A stretch of 9,375 bases of DNA from Clostridia bacterium (GCA_017559555.1 JAFYRH010000217.1:1-9375), one strand, 5' to 3'; positions 1 to 6,745 are shown, numbered from the stretch's first letter. Program-made: numbers and translations. Notes: generated by a model not told the origin, from the sequence alone.

Positions 1-1683
1 CACAGAATAAGGCAAAACCGGGCGATCCGAGTCGATTTCTGCTAACAAATCATAAGTAACTGCAGGTCTGCGGAGCAAATTTGCCAATGAAGAGCCTGAT
101 TTAAGGGGGGTCTCACCAATGCGTTCTAAAAGCGGGTTGGCAACGTTAGAGGAGACAAAAGTGGTCTCAAGACGCTCTTTTTCGGCTTCTTGAGTCTCTT
201 TTTTGTGCCAAAACGCTTGATAACGCGCCTCATCAATAAGTCCTGCTTCATATCCGATGGGGGTTAAGCGCAAATCTGCGTTGTCTTGGCGCAAAAGCAG
301 GCGATATTCCGAACGGGAAGTCATCATACGGTAGGGTTCGTTGGTTCCTTTTGTGACAAGATCGTCAATTAAGGTGCCAATATAGCTGCCGGAGCGCGGT
401 AATATAATAGAAGGAAGATTTTTGACGCGTCTCGCGGCATTGATACCTGCAACAAGACCTTGTGCGGCTGCTTCCTCATATCCTGAGGTGCCATTGAACT
501 GCCCTGCGCCAAAGAGTCCTTTTATGTGCTTAAATTCGAGAGTTGCATCCATTTGCAAGGGATCTGCGCAGTCATATTCGATAGCATAAGCGTATCGCAT
601 GATCTCAGCGCTTTCAAAACCGGGCAGGGAGTGTAGCATTTTTACCTGCACGTCGGTGGGGAGAGAGGTGGAAAAGCCTTGCAGATAGATTTCGGAGGTA
701 TCAGCGCCCATTGGTTCTACAAACAACTGATGGCGCTCCTTGTCGGCAAAACGAACGAGCTTGTCCTCAATCGAGGGGCAGTAGCGCGGTCCCGTGCCGT
801 GGATCTTGCCGGAGTACATGGCGCTTCGCGTGATGTTTTCTCTGATGATACGATGCGTCTCCGAGTTCGTGTAAACGATATGGCAACTGGTTTGCTCGAA
901 ATCCTTAAAGAAGTCTTCTTCATGAAGAGAAGAATAAGGAAGAATAAAATCGTCTCCGGGTTGCTCTTCGAGCACCGAAAAATCAATGCTTTCGCGTTTG
1001 ATGCGCGCGGGGGTACCGGTCTTGAAGCGAAGGAGCTTAACGCCGATCTCCTCAAGAGAAGCAGAAAGTCCCTTTGCGGGAAGGAAGCCGTCGGGGCCTG
1101 CTTCGTAGCTAACGTCGCCTACAAAAATGGCGCTCTCGAGGTAGGTTCCGGTGGCAACAATTACGCAATCACAGTCCCATTTTTCGCCAAGTCGCGTTTG
1201 AACACCCGAGACAAATATTGCTGTCGAATCTTGGTTGTTTTTTGAATTCGCATTACATTCGTCTTGTGGTGAGACAAATATTGCGGTTATCTCAGATTGA
1301 ACAATGCGAAGATTCGGGGTCGTTTCAAGCGTGCGCTTCATAATCGATTGATATTTTTTGCGGTCTGCCTGTACGCGTTTGCTTTGCACAGCAACGCCTT
1401 TTCCCATATTCAAAAGACGGGATTGGAGTGTGACCAAATCTGCCGCGCGACCCATTTCACCGCCCAGAGCATCAATCTCATAAACGAGGTGACCTTTGGC
1501 AGTTCCGCCTATGGAGGGGTTGCAGGGCATATTGGCAATCGACTCAAGAGACATCGTAAACAGAACGGTATCTACACCGAGCCGAGCCGAAGCAAGTGCC
1601 GCTTCAATTCCTGCGTGTCCTGCACCAATAACGGCAACGCGGCAGGAGAGAGAATTTTGTTTATTTTCAGGGTTGTTTAACAT
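1..1683 (-). CDS. mnmG: tRNA uridine-5-carboxymethylaminomethyl(34) synthesis enzyme MnmG (C-terminus cut by window)
   Basis: MnmG is the FAD protein that works with the GTPase MnmE to add the carboxymethylaminomethyl group to U34 of certain tRNAs in the cytoplasm. Seen: 561 codons from ATG at 1683 to the window edge, still open; the family is usually about 620-640 residues, so roughly the last 70 are missing. The N-terminus carries the dinucleotide-binding motif VIGAGHAGIEAA (residues 18-29), then NPSIGG (55-60). Further on come RFKTGTP and, near residue 400, GAGQFNGTSGYEEAAAQG, all MnmG hallmarks. A GAAGGAG ribosome site lies 10 nt before the ATG. Odd: residues 134-138 and 155-159 are both AIFVS, encoded by two identical copies of a 13-nt repeat, with a hydrophilic Asn/Gln/Asp-rich stretch between. 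Compared with E. coli MnmG as I recall it, this loop is about 16 residues too long. ahcY lies 107 nt upstream on the same strand. Confidence 0.96.
   Translation of the reverse strand, partial: MLNNPENKQNSLSCRVAVIGAGHAGIEAALASARLGVDTVLFTMSLESIANMPCNPSIGGTAKGHLVYEIDALGGEMGRAADLVTLQSRLLNMGKGVAVQSKRVQADRKKYQSIMKRTLETTPNLRIVQSEITAIFVSPQDECNANSKNNQDSTAIFVSGVQTRLGEKWDCDCVIVATGTYLESAIFVGDVSYEAGPDGFLPAKGLSASLEEIGVKLLRFKTGTPARIKRESIDFSVLEEQPGDDFILPYSSLHEEDFFKDFEQTSCHIVYTNSETHRIIRENITRSAMYSGKIHGTGPRYCPSIEDKLVRFADKERHQLFVEPMGADTSEIYLQGFSTSLPTDVQVKMLHSLPGFESAEIMRYAYAIEYDCADPLQMDATLEFKHIKGLFGAGQFNGTSGYEEAAAQGLVAGINAARRVKNLPSIILPRSGSYIGTLIDDLVTKGTNEPYRMMTSRSEYRLLLRQDNADLRLTPIGYEAGLIDEARYQAFWHKKETQEAEKERLETTFVSSNVANPLLERIGETPLKSGSSLANLLRRPAVTYDLLAEIDSDRPVLPYSV
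1209..1221 (-). repeat. 13-mer repeat copy 1, inside mnmG
   Basis: Perfect copy of AGACAAATATTGC on the plus strand. On the coding strand it reads GCAATATTTGTCT and encodes Ala-Ile-Phe-Val-Ser, residues 155-159 of MnmG. It lies 63 nt (21 codons) from copy 2 in direct orientation, so recombination between the two would delete a segment without shifting the frame. Confidence 0.85.
1272..1284 (-). repeat. 13-mer repeat copy 2, inside mnmG
   Basis: Second perfect copy of the 13-mer within mnmG, again in frame as Ala-Ile-Phe-Val-Ser (residues 134-138). The match with copy 1 extends one base further on the plus-strand left side (G before the A), giving a 14-nt identity. It marks the start of the atypical MnmG insertion. 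Confidence 0.85.
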
Positions 1684-1724
1684 TGAGAGGGAACTCCTTC
1701 AAATTTGAACTCAAAACCAAAACA

Positions 1725-1737
1725 AGACAAATATTGC
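1725..1737 (-). repeat. 13-mer repeat copy 3, upstream of mnmG
   Basis: Perfect copy in the 107-nt gap between ahcY and mnmG, 41 nt before the mnmG ATG. It shares 17 nt with copy 4, because both continue with TATT on the plus-strand right side. The rest of this gap is AT-rich; I see no convincing promoter or terminator in it. Confidence 0.85.
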
Positions 1738-1790
1738 TATTGGTAAAAAATAACAAAAATAGTTAAAAAGGGAAACGTACCGGTTTTTTA

Positions 1791-3032
1791 TCACTCAACG
1801 CGAGCGAGATATTCTTCTTGTTCGGGGGTGAGAACGTCGATGTTGATGCCGGTGGAGTTGAGCTTGATGAGGGCAACTTCGCGGTCGATTTCGGTGGGAA
1901 CTGCATATACCTTCTTTGCCATTTCTTTGCCGTTCTTTGCAAGGTAAGCAAGGCTCTTTGCTTGAATGCCAAAGGACATATCCATAATTTCGGCAGGGTG
2001 TCCGTTGCCTGCGGCAAGGTTAACGAGTCTGCCGTCGGCAAGCAGATTGAGGATGCGACCGTCCGCCATGCGGTAGCCGCGAATGTTGGGCTTGCGTTCC
2101 CAAATTTCGGTAGCGAGGGATGCAAGATCTTCTTTATTGATTTCAACGTCAAAGTGACCGCTGTTTGAAAGGAGGACACCGTCCTTCATGATTTCAAAGT
2201 GACGTTTTACAAGTACGTCTGCGCAACCGGTCAGGGTGACGAACAAATCGCCAAGCTTTGCGGCTTCGTCCATAGGCATTACGGTGAATCCATCCATGGT
2301 TGCTTCAATCGCTTTAATGGGGTCAACCTCGGTTACAATAACAACCGCGCCCATGCCTTTTGCGCGCATTGCAAAGCCTTTTCCGCACCACCCGTAGCCC
2401 GCAATTACAACGGTCTTGCCTGCGATAATAAGATTGGTTGCGTTCATAATTCCGTCCATTGTCGACTGTCCCGTACCGTAGCGGTTGTCAAACAAATGCT
2501 TGCAATCGGCATCGTTAACGTCGATCATTGTGTAGTCAAGGAGTCCTGCTTTTTCGCGAGAAAGCAGACGGTGAATACCTGTGGTGGTTTCTTCGCAACC
2601 GCCAATGAGGTTTTTGCCGTATTCGCGGCATTCGCCGTGAAGAAGCGAGATCAGATCTCCACCGTCATCGATGATGAGATCGGGGCAGCAGGAAAGGGTC
2701 GTTTTGAGATGCTCGGTGTACTCGTCCATATCGACACCGTGAATGGCATTGACCTCAAATCCCTCTGCAGCAAGAGCCGCCGCAACGTCATCTTGGGTAG
2801 AAAGGGGATTGCATCCTGTCACCCAAACCTCGGCGCCGCCTGCGCGCAAAACCTTTGCAAGGTAAGCGGTCTTTGCCTCAAGGTGAATCGACATCGAAAT
2901 TTTTTTGCCGGCAAAGGGCTTGTTCTTTTCAAATTCTTCTTTTACAGAGTTGAGAATGGGCATATAAGATGCTACCCACGAAATTTTATCCGCGCCCGAG
3001 GGGGCGAGGTTGATATCCTTAATTTGACTCAT
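1791..3032 (-). CDS. ahcY: Adenosylhomocysteinase (S-adenosylhomocysteine hydrolase), short archaeal/Thermotoga-like form
   Basis: Cytoplasmic NAD-dependent enzyme that splits S-adenosylhomocysteine, the product of SAM-dependent methylation, into adenosine and homocysteine. Seen: 413 residues with DDGGD (122-126), EETTTG (147-152), the NDADCKHLFDNRYG block with likely catalytic K178 and D182, the NAD-binding loop GYGWCGKG (212-219), SGHFDVEI (291-298), and NLAAGNGHPAEIMDMSF (338-354) with H345. The GYGWCGKG loop, the length and the lack of the Lys/Tyr C-terminal tail of the longer class point to the form known from archaea and Thermotoga. SGHFD has Ser where NIGHFD is common. Start: ATG 3032 is preceded by TTGGAG at suitable distance; an in-frame TTG at 3053 would add seven residues but lies within a repeat and lacks a ribosome site. 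It follows the AraC gene by 86 nt and precedes mnmG. Many Firmicutes use Pfs/LuxS instead of this enzyme. Confidence 0.97.
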   Translation of the reverse strand: MSQIKDINLAPSGADKISWVASYMPILNSVKEEFEKNKPFAGKKISMSIHLEAKTAYLAKVLRAGGAEVWVTGCNPLSTQDDVAAALAAEGFEVNAIHGVDMDEYTEHLKTTLSCCPDLIIDDGGDLISLLHGECREYGKNLIGGCEETTTGIHRLLSREKAGLLDYTMIDVNDADCKHLFDNRYGTGQSTMDGIMNATNLIIAGKTVVIAGYGWCGKGFAMRAKGMGAVVIVTEVDPIKAIEATMDGFTVMPMDEAAKLGDLFVTLTGCADVLVKRHFEIMKDGVLLSNSGHFDVEINKEDLASLATEIWERKPNIRGYRMADGRILNLLADGRLVNLAAGNGHPAEIMDMSFGIQAKSLAYLAKNGKEMAKKVYAVPTEIDREVALIKLNSTGINIDVLTPEQEEYLARVE

Positions 3033-3047
3033 GTTAGTTCTCCAATC

Positions 3048-3060
3048 AGACAAATATTGC
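3048..3060 (-). repeat. 13-mer repeat copy 4, in the ahcY leader
   Basis: Perfect copy of AGACAAATATTGC, 15 nt before the ahcY ATG and so directly beside its ribosome binding site. This position is too close to the start codon for a -35 element, unlike copy 5 before alr. That argues against one shared promoter role for all copies. Confidence 0.85.
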
Positions 3061-3081
3061 TATTCTTTTCTTTTTTAATAA

Positions 3082-3114
3082 GACATCTGCGACAAGATGG
3101 GTGTCGTCTATGTC
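3082..3114 (-). terminator. Possible weak hairpin terminator after the AraC-type gene
   Basis: GACAT (3082-3086) pairs with ATGTC (3110-3114) and CGAC (3090-3093) with GTCG (3103-3106), around a 3x3 mismatch and a 9-nt loop. It begins 4 nt past the araC-type stop codon. In the minus direction it is followed by TTATT rather than a clean T-run, so termination would be weak; on the plus strand it is followed by ATTTTT. It may only attenuate read-through into ahcY. Confidence 0.35.
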
Positions 3115-3118
3115 ATTT

Positions 3119-3955
3119 TTACTCCTCTGAGAGGCGTTTTACGTGTGCACGCATCTCGGGCATGCGTTGTTTGCGGTATTCCGAGGGGGAAAGTCCTAAT
3201 TGTTTGATGAATGCGCGGTTGAATGTGCGCGGTGTGTTAAAACCGACCAAAGAACCGATTTCTGTAATGCTGAGAGAGGAATTGAGCAGATAGCGGCAAG
3301 CTTCGGAAACACGCAGGGAATTGATGTAATCGTTAAAACGCAAGCCGAGTCGGCCGCTGAACAAGTGGGAAATATAAAACTTGTTGAGGTGAAGCTTTTC
3401 TTCTAATAACGAAAGAGAAAGATTTTCGGCATAATTTTGCGTGCAAAAAGAAACGATGGTACGCAAAGATTCGGAGTCTCCCACCGGGAGCTTGGAAATT
3501 TTCATTAAAGGAATGAGCTCGGCACAAAGAGCCAGCAAATATCCGCGGCGCAATTCCGATACGTGCGAAAACTCTTCACGTTCTACCGTATCGGTCAAGG
3601 CATCGATCAGCGCGCGAATGCGCGGATTGTTTGCGGCGCCCTCAATTACGGGGGACGTAGGCGTGCCAATGGTGAATGTCTCCATCAGTTCGGGGAGCAG
3701 GTCGGGTTTAAAAATAAAGCCGACGTGTGTTTCTTCTGTTACTTTTTCATAGGAGTGGATTTGGTTGGGGAAGGTGAGAAAAACATCGCCCGCGTGCAGC
3801 TCGTAACGAACCGAATCGGCATAGGCGATCACGTCACCCTCCAGCAAACAAATGAGCTCCAATTCGCGGTGCAGGTGCGGTATATATTGGATGTGATGAC
3901 CACCCAAAAAGGCAATATCCTGCAACTTGTGCTCATATTTAACGTTTAAGGACAT
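3119..3955 (-). CDS. AraC-family transcriptional regulator with N-terminal cupin sensor
   Basis: Cytoplasmic DNA-binding regulator; the ligand and targets are not evident. Seen: 278 residues. Residues 20-70 have a cupin-like pattern (HLHRELELICLLEG, then HAGDVFLTFPNQIHSY), typical of AraC arabinose-binding-like sensor domains. Residues 178-265 contain two helix-turn-helix units: SLLEEKLHLNKFYISHLFS followed by FNDYINSLRVSEACRYLL, and SITEIGSLVGFNTPRTFNRAF with the signature ending GLSPSEYRKQR. Length is normal for the family. ATG at 3955 has GGGAGGAG 7 nt upstream. The stop codon of the preceding membrane-protein gene is a single nucleotide away (TGA-T-ATG), so the two are very probably co-translated. 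Many family members with this architecture act on sugar-related genes, but here that is only a guess. Confidence 0.93.
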   Translation of the reverse strand: MSLNVKYEHKLQDIAFLGGHHIQYIPHLHRELELICLLEGDVIAYADSVRYELHAGDVFLTFPNQIHSYEKVTEETHVGFIFKPDLLPELMETFTIGTPTSPVIEGAANNPRIRALIDALTDTVEREEFSHVSELRRGYLLALCAELIPLMKISKLPVGDSESLRTIVSFCTQNYAENLSLSLLEEKLHLNKFYISHLFSGRLGLRFNDYINSLRVSEACRYLLNSSLSITEIGSLVGFNTPRTFNRAFIKQLGLSPSEYRKQRMPEMRAHVKRLSEE

Positions 3956-3956
3956 A

Positions 3957-4703
3957 TCAGCGCTCCTCCCAACGGGGGCGGCGATTTCTCTTACACGTAG
4001 CGCGATAAATCACAAAAAAGAGAGCAAAACCAACAATAAATCCGCAAGCGGCAGCCGCTACGGGGAGGAGGTATTCGGGGTAGGTTTCGATTGAACTTGT
4101 ATAAATGGAATGTACCCACAAAACGAATTCTTCTTCCTCTGCCTCCGAGGTTGTCAAAACGGTAACGGTGCAGGGAACTTCAAGGTTTGCATTTTCTACG
4201 AATGCGGAAATATCAAAGGTAACGGTTTGCCAATTTGCCGAGGAAGCTGTTGCGGTTGCTACCAAAGAGAGTGGAGCACCGGCTTTGTCTACGCCCTCGA
4301 GGCGAAGAGTTGCTTTGTAGGTGGTTGCTTTTGTATATTGTGCCAACAGTTGAACAGAAAGTGTGGAAGCACCTTGTAAAATAGAGGGGTTGGAAAGCGT
4401 TCCGCGAATGCCCGTCTCGGCTTCTGCCGAGTTGAGCCAGGTGTAAAGAACGTTTGCGTTCCAAGCGGCAGAGGATTTGAAAATGGGGGCGGATGTGTTG
4501 CCGATCGCTTCAAATCCGCAAAGATCAGATGCGGTAAAATCAACAAGTGTGGTCTGTTTTCCGGTTCCTTGACCTACCGAGCCGGAGCTAATAACGGTTT
4601 GACCGTTTGTGGGGTCACCGATTGCTTGCGCAGGAATGCAGAACATGGCAACAAGCAAAGAGAGAACGATGCACAAGGCGGCGTTTTTTAAAATTTGTTT
4701 CAT
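3957..4703 (-). CDS. Predicted secreted, membrane-anchored protein with jelly-roll-like ectodomain, function unknown
   Basis: I do not recognise this protein as a named family. Seen: 248 residues. The N-terminus is basic, then hydrophobic (LKNAALCIVLSLLVAMFC), ending in AQA at 25-27, a good signal-peptidase site. Residues 28-210 form a Ser/Thr/Ala-rich extracellular region. NWQTVTFDISAF (157-168) resembles the strand pattern of carbohydrate-binding or galactose-binding-like jelly rolls. An acidic EAEEEE run lies near 187-192. Residues 212-234 form one membrane helix, followed by the basic tail CKRNRRPRWEER, giving an outside-N, inside-C topology. Start: ATG 4703 has GAGGAT just upstream, overlapping the alr stop, only 4 nt after it; a start at 4853 would overlap alr and put 50 unlikely residues before the signal peptide. 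The araC-type gene follows after 1 nt, which suggests a shared role. Confidence 0.8.
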   Translation of the reverse strand: MKQILKNAALCIVLSLLVAMFCIPAQAIGDPTNGQTVISSGSVGQGTGKQTTLVDFTASDLCGFEAIGNTSAPIFKSSAAWNANVLYTWLNSAEAETGIRGTLSNPSILQGASTLSVQLLAQYTKATTYKATLRLEGVDKAGAPLSLVATATASSANWQTVTFDISAFVENANLEVPCTVTVLTTSEAEEEEFVLWVHSIYTSSIETYPEYLLPVAAAACGFIVGFALFFVIYRATCKRNRRPRWEER

Positions 4704-4707
4704 TTTT

Positions 4708-5922
4708 TTAATCCTCGTTTTCTTCATAATATGTTCTGGGAACGCGTGGGGAAATGGCACAGAGAAGCTCATAGGGAATGGTGCCTGCGTGTTCGGCAAG
4801 CGCCGAAAGAGATGCTTTGGTATGTCCAAAGAAGGAGACGCGGTCTCCCACATAGGCGGGAATACCCGAGAGGTCGATCATACATTGGTCCATGCAAACG
4901 CTTCCGATGATCTTAACGGGGAAGATGCCGTCGCGCGTTCGCAAGGAGAGTGTCGCGCCTCTAAGGGAGCGCGGAATGCCGTCGGCATATCCGATGGGGA
5001 GAACGCCGATAACGGTATCGTTCAATGCAGTAAACCGACCGCCGTAGCCGACCGATTCGCCCGCAGGGATGGTTTGAATGTGCACCACGTCTGCCGAAAG
5101 ATGCATAACAGGTTGCAAATTCAGGCGTTTTGGCGTATACGTGGGCGGTGTATAAAGTGCAAGACCGAGACGCACACCGTCAAAAATATCATCGGGGCGA
5201 GTCAGTGCAGCGGCACTGTTGCTAACGTGGTGGAAGGGGATGACCATTCCGTCCTTTTCGAGCTTTTCTTTGAGTAGACGGTAGCGTGTTGCTTGCAAAG
5301 TGGTTTTTTCTTTTGAGGATGCAAGCTCCTCGTCGGCGCGAGCAAAGTGGGTGAACATTCCGCACACCTCAAACGCGGTTTTGTCTTTGAGTGAGAGGAT
5401 ATCGCACGCCGTTTGTGCAATTTCTTTCTCGGTGCGTGCGGGGTAGCCGATGCGCCCCATGCCTGTGTCCACGGCAACGTGCACCGTCAGGGGTGGGAGA
5501 TTTTCGTTTTTTACCGCCTCGGCAAGTTCGTTTGCATACCACGGGGAAAGGAGTGTTTGAATCAAATTGTTTTCTGTCAACTCGCGCGCGTATTTCGGGG
5601 TCGTGTAACCAAGGATGAGAATGTCTGCCTCTTTTTTCTCGTCCCGACAGACCGAACGAACTGCCAGAGCCTCTTCAATGCAAGAGACGGCAAAAAAGTC
5701 ACAACCAGCACCGAGGAGCGCGCGCACGCAGGGTTCGGTGCCGTGTCCGTAGGCGTCTGCCTTGACCACTGCAAGAATACGAGCGGTGGGGGAGGAGGCG
5801 TTTATTTTTTGGAGGCAAGCCTGAAAATTTTGCCCCAGAACGCCAAGATCAATCTCTGCGCGCTTGATATAAACGGGGCCAGCGGACAACTTTTTTAAAT
5901 GATAACGGGAGAGAGCGTTCAT
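4708..5922 (-). CDS. alr: Alanine racemase
   Basis: PLP enzyme interconverting L- and D-alanine in the cytoplasm, supplying D-Ala for peptidoglycan. Seen: 404 residues, normal or slightly long for the family. AVVKADAYGHG (51-61) carries the PLP lysine K54; DTGMGRIGY (152-160), FTHFARAD (190-197) and HHVSNSAA (231-238) follow in the N-terminal barrel. The C-terminal domain has VGYGGRF with catalytic Tyr293, LPIGYADG (308-315), VCMDQCMID (342-350), and ends with the family signature CAISPRVPR (388-396). The first 15 or so residues precede the usual VYIKRAEIDL start. ATG 5922 has AAGGTGG 7 nt upstream. It is first in a tight cluster with the membrane protein and the AraC-type regulator and has its own promoter. 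Coupling alr to an AraC regulator is not an arrangement I recognise. Confidence 0.97.
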   Translation of the reverse strand: MNALSRYHLKKLSAGPVYIKRAEIDLGVLGQNFQACLQKINASSPTARILAVVKADAYGHGTEPCVRALLGAGCDFFAVSCIEEALAVRSVCRDEKKEADILILGYTTPKYARELTENNLIQTLLSPWYANELAEAVKNENLPPLTVHVAVDTGMGRIGYPARTEKEIAQTACDILSLKDKTAFEVCGMFTHFARADEELASSKEKTTLQATRYRLLKEKLEKDGMVIPFHHVSNSAAALTRPDDIFDGVRLGLALYTPPTYTPKRLNLQPVMHLSADVVHIQTIPAGESVGYGGRFTALNDTVIGVLPIGYADGIPRSLRGATLSLRTRDGIFPVKIIGSVCMDQCMIDLSGIPAYVGDRVSFFGHTKASLSALAEHAGTIPYELLCAISPRVPRTYYEENED

Positions 5923-5955
5923 AGCGTTCCACCTTTCTTACAAAATACTCTATCT

Positions 5956-5984
5956 ATTATACCATTTTAAGACAAATATTGCAA
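5956..5984 (-). promoter_or_regulatory. Sigma-A-type promoter of alr
   Basis: On the minus strand, TTGCAA (5979-5984) is followed after exactly 17 nt by a perfect TATAAT (5956-5961). The start point would be near 5949, giving a leader of about 27 nt before the alr ATG. The -35 box matches consensus at 4 of 6 positions. The 13-mer repeat at 5970-5982 covers half the spacer and four bases of the -35 box, so a protein bound there could block this promoter. Confidence 0.72.
5970..5982 (-). repeat. 13-mer repeat copy 5, within the alr promoter
   Basis: Perfect copy of AGACAAATATTGC between the divergent alr and lipoprotein genes, 47 nt before the alr ATG. It overlaps the -35 box and spacer of the alr promoter. 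It is the only copy with a clear promoter relation. Confidence 0.85.
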
Positions 5985-6069
5985 TCCCTTTTTCGCATCT
6001 TTTTTCAAAAAATATCATAAAAATAGTCATAACAAAGCATATCAATGTGTGAAAAGGGGATAAAAGCAG

Positions 6070-6582
6070 ATGAAAATTCGACATTTTTTGCTATGGATTG
6101 TCGTAGGTGTGTCGTTGGTTTGGTCGGGGTGCACTCCTGCGCGAAGCGGAACCGACTATTTGGTAACGGGTGGCAGAGGTGAGGTTGTGGGAAAGTTGAA
6201 TGGGATGGATTTTACTGCTGTTATCGAGCTTGGCGAAAACGGAGAAAGCGTTCGGGTGGAATATCTTACTCCTACGTCCCTTTGCGGGTTGGTTTTGACG
6301 TCTGATGGGGAGCGTTGCGAGGTGAATTTGGGCGAGGTCGTCTTTTCTTGTGAATCCTCAAAAATGATCGGCTTTTTGCAACCTGCAACCGCTTTTTTGC
6401 TATACGGGGATGCAAAAAGTGTGCAAAAAGAGGGGGAAAACACTGTTTTGACTTTCCCCTCGGGGAGCGTTTTGACACTTTCTCCCAAAGGGGAGCCGCT
6501 CGCTCTTTCGGGCGAGGATATTGAGGTGCGTGTGGTGTGGTGGGAGTGCGGAAACTTGTCGCAAGCAAAAGTGGGGGGATAA
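6070..6582 (+). CDS. Small putative lipoprotein, function unknown
   Basis: Seen: 170 residues. An N-terminal KIRH is followed by a hydrophobic stretch (FLLWIVVGVSLVW) and then SGC with Cys21, the likely lipidation site. Trp18 at the -3 position is unusual, since Leu or a similar residue is normal. The remaining 149 residues alternate short beta-strand-like stretches: DYLVTGGRGEVVGKLNG, DFTAVIELGENGESVRVEYLTP, then EVNLGEVVFSC, TVLTFPSGSVLTLSPKGEPLAL and EVRVVWWE. This repeating pattern resembles small LolA-like clostridial lipoproteins as I recall them, which is an inference. ATG 6070 has AAAGGGGA 9 nt upstream. It is divergent from alr with 147 nt between; no convincing plus-strand promoter was identified. 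If exported it would sit on the outer face of the membrane. Confidence 0.82.
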   Translation: MKIRHFLLWIVVGVSLVWSGCTPARSGTDYLVTGGRGEVVGKLNGMDFTAVIELGENGESVRVEYLTPTSLCGLVLTSDGERCEVNLGEVVFSCESSKMIGFLQPATAFLLYGDAKSVQKEGENTVLTFPSGSVLTLSPKGEPLALSGEDIEVRVVWWECGNLSQAKVGG

Positions 6583-6594
6583 ACAAGTGTTCTT

Positions 6595-6745
6595 GGCGGA
6601 TGCTCCACATCCTACACCTCATCCGCCTCGTGTTACTCGGCACCTGTCTCGCTGCGGCTCGGTCACGCTCACGTTTTGACAGTCCACCGGACTGTCATTC
6701 ATTTCGCTCGCGCCGCTCCGCTACCTCAAGGGGAAGGCTAAAGTT
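6595..6745. repeat. Palindrome-rich intergenic repeat (REP/MITE-like)
   Basis: Outer arms GGCGGATG (6595-6602) and CATCCGCC (6620-6627) pair perfectly. A second perfect hairpin has arms TGACAGTCC (6677-6685) and GGACTGTCA (6689-6697) around ACC. GC-rich short words (CTCGCTGCGGCTCGG, CGCTCGCGCCGCTCCG) lie around it, and the segment ends with CTCAAGGGGAAGGCT (6726-6740). From memory, this mix of CTCATCCG and CAAGGGGAAGGC is a common dispersed repeat in gut Clostridia. No T-run follows the hairpins, so termination is doubtful. Boundaries are approximate. Confidence 0.65.

Noticed and set aside
1209..1284. CRISPR-like repeat-spacer pair
   Set aside because: Repeats are only 13-14 nt, lie inside a coding frame, and the other copies are spaced irregularly over kilobases.
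3033..3118. A SAH riboswitch before ahcY
   Set aside because: The 86-nt gap holds a weak hairpin and the 13-mer but not the conserved SAH-riboswitch core as I know it.
2199..3293. A 364-codon open frame antisense to ahcY and the AraC gene
   Set aside because: Composition shadow with no family features, overlapping two clear genes on the other strand.
4704..4853. An upstream start for the membrane protein gene
   Set aside because: It would overlap alr by about 150 nt and put a non-hydrophobic extension before the signal peptide; ATG 4703 has a good ribosome site.
6677..6697. Rho-independent terminator of the lipoprotein gene
   Set aside because: The hairpin is perfect but followed by TTCATTTCGC rather than a T-run, and it lies within a wider repeat.
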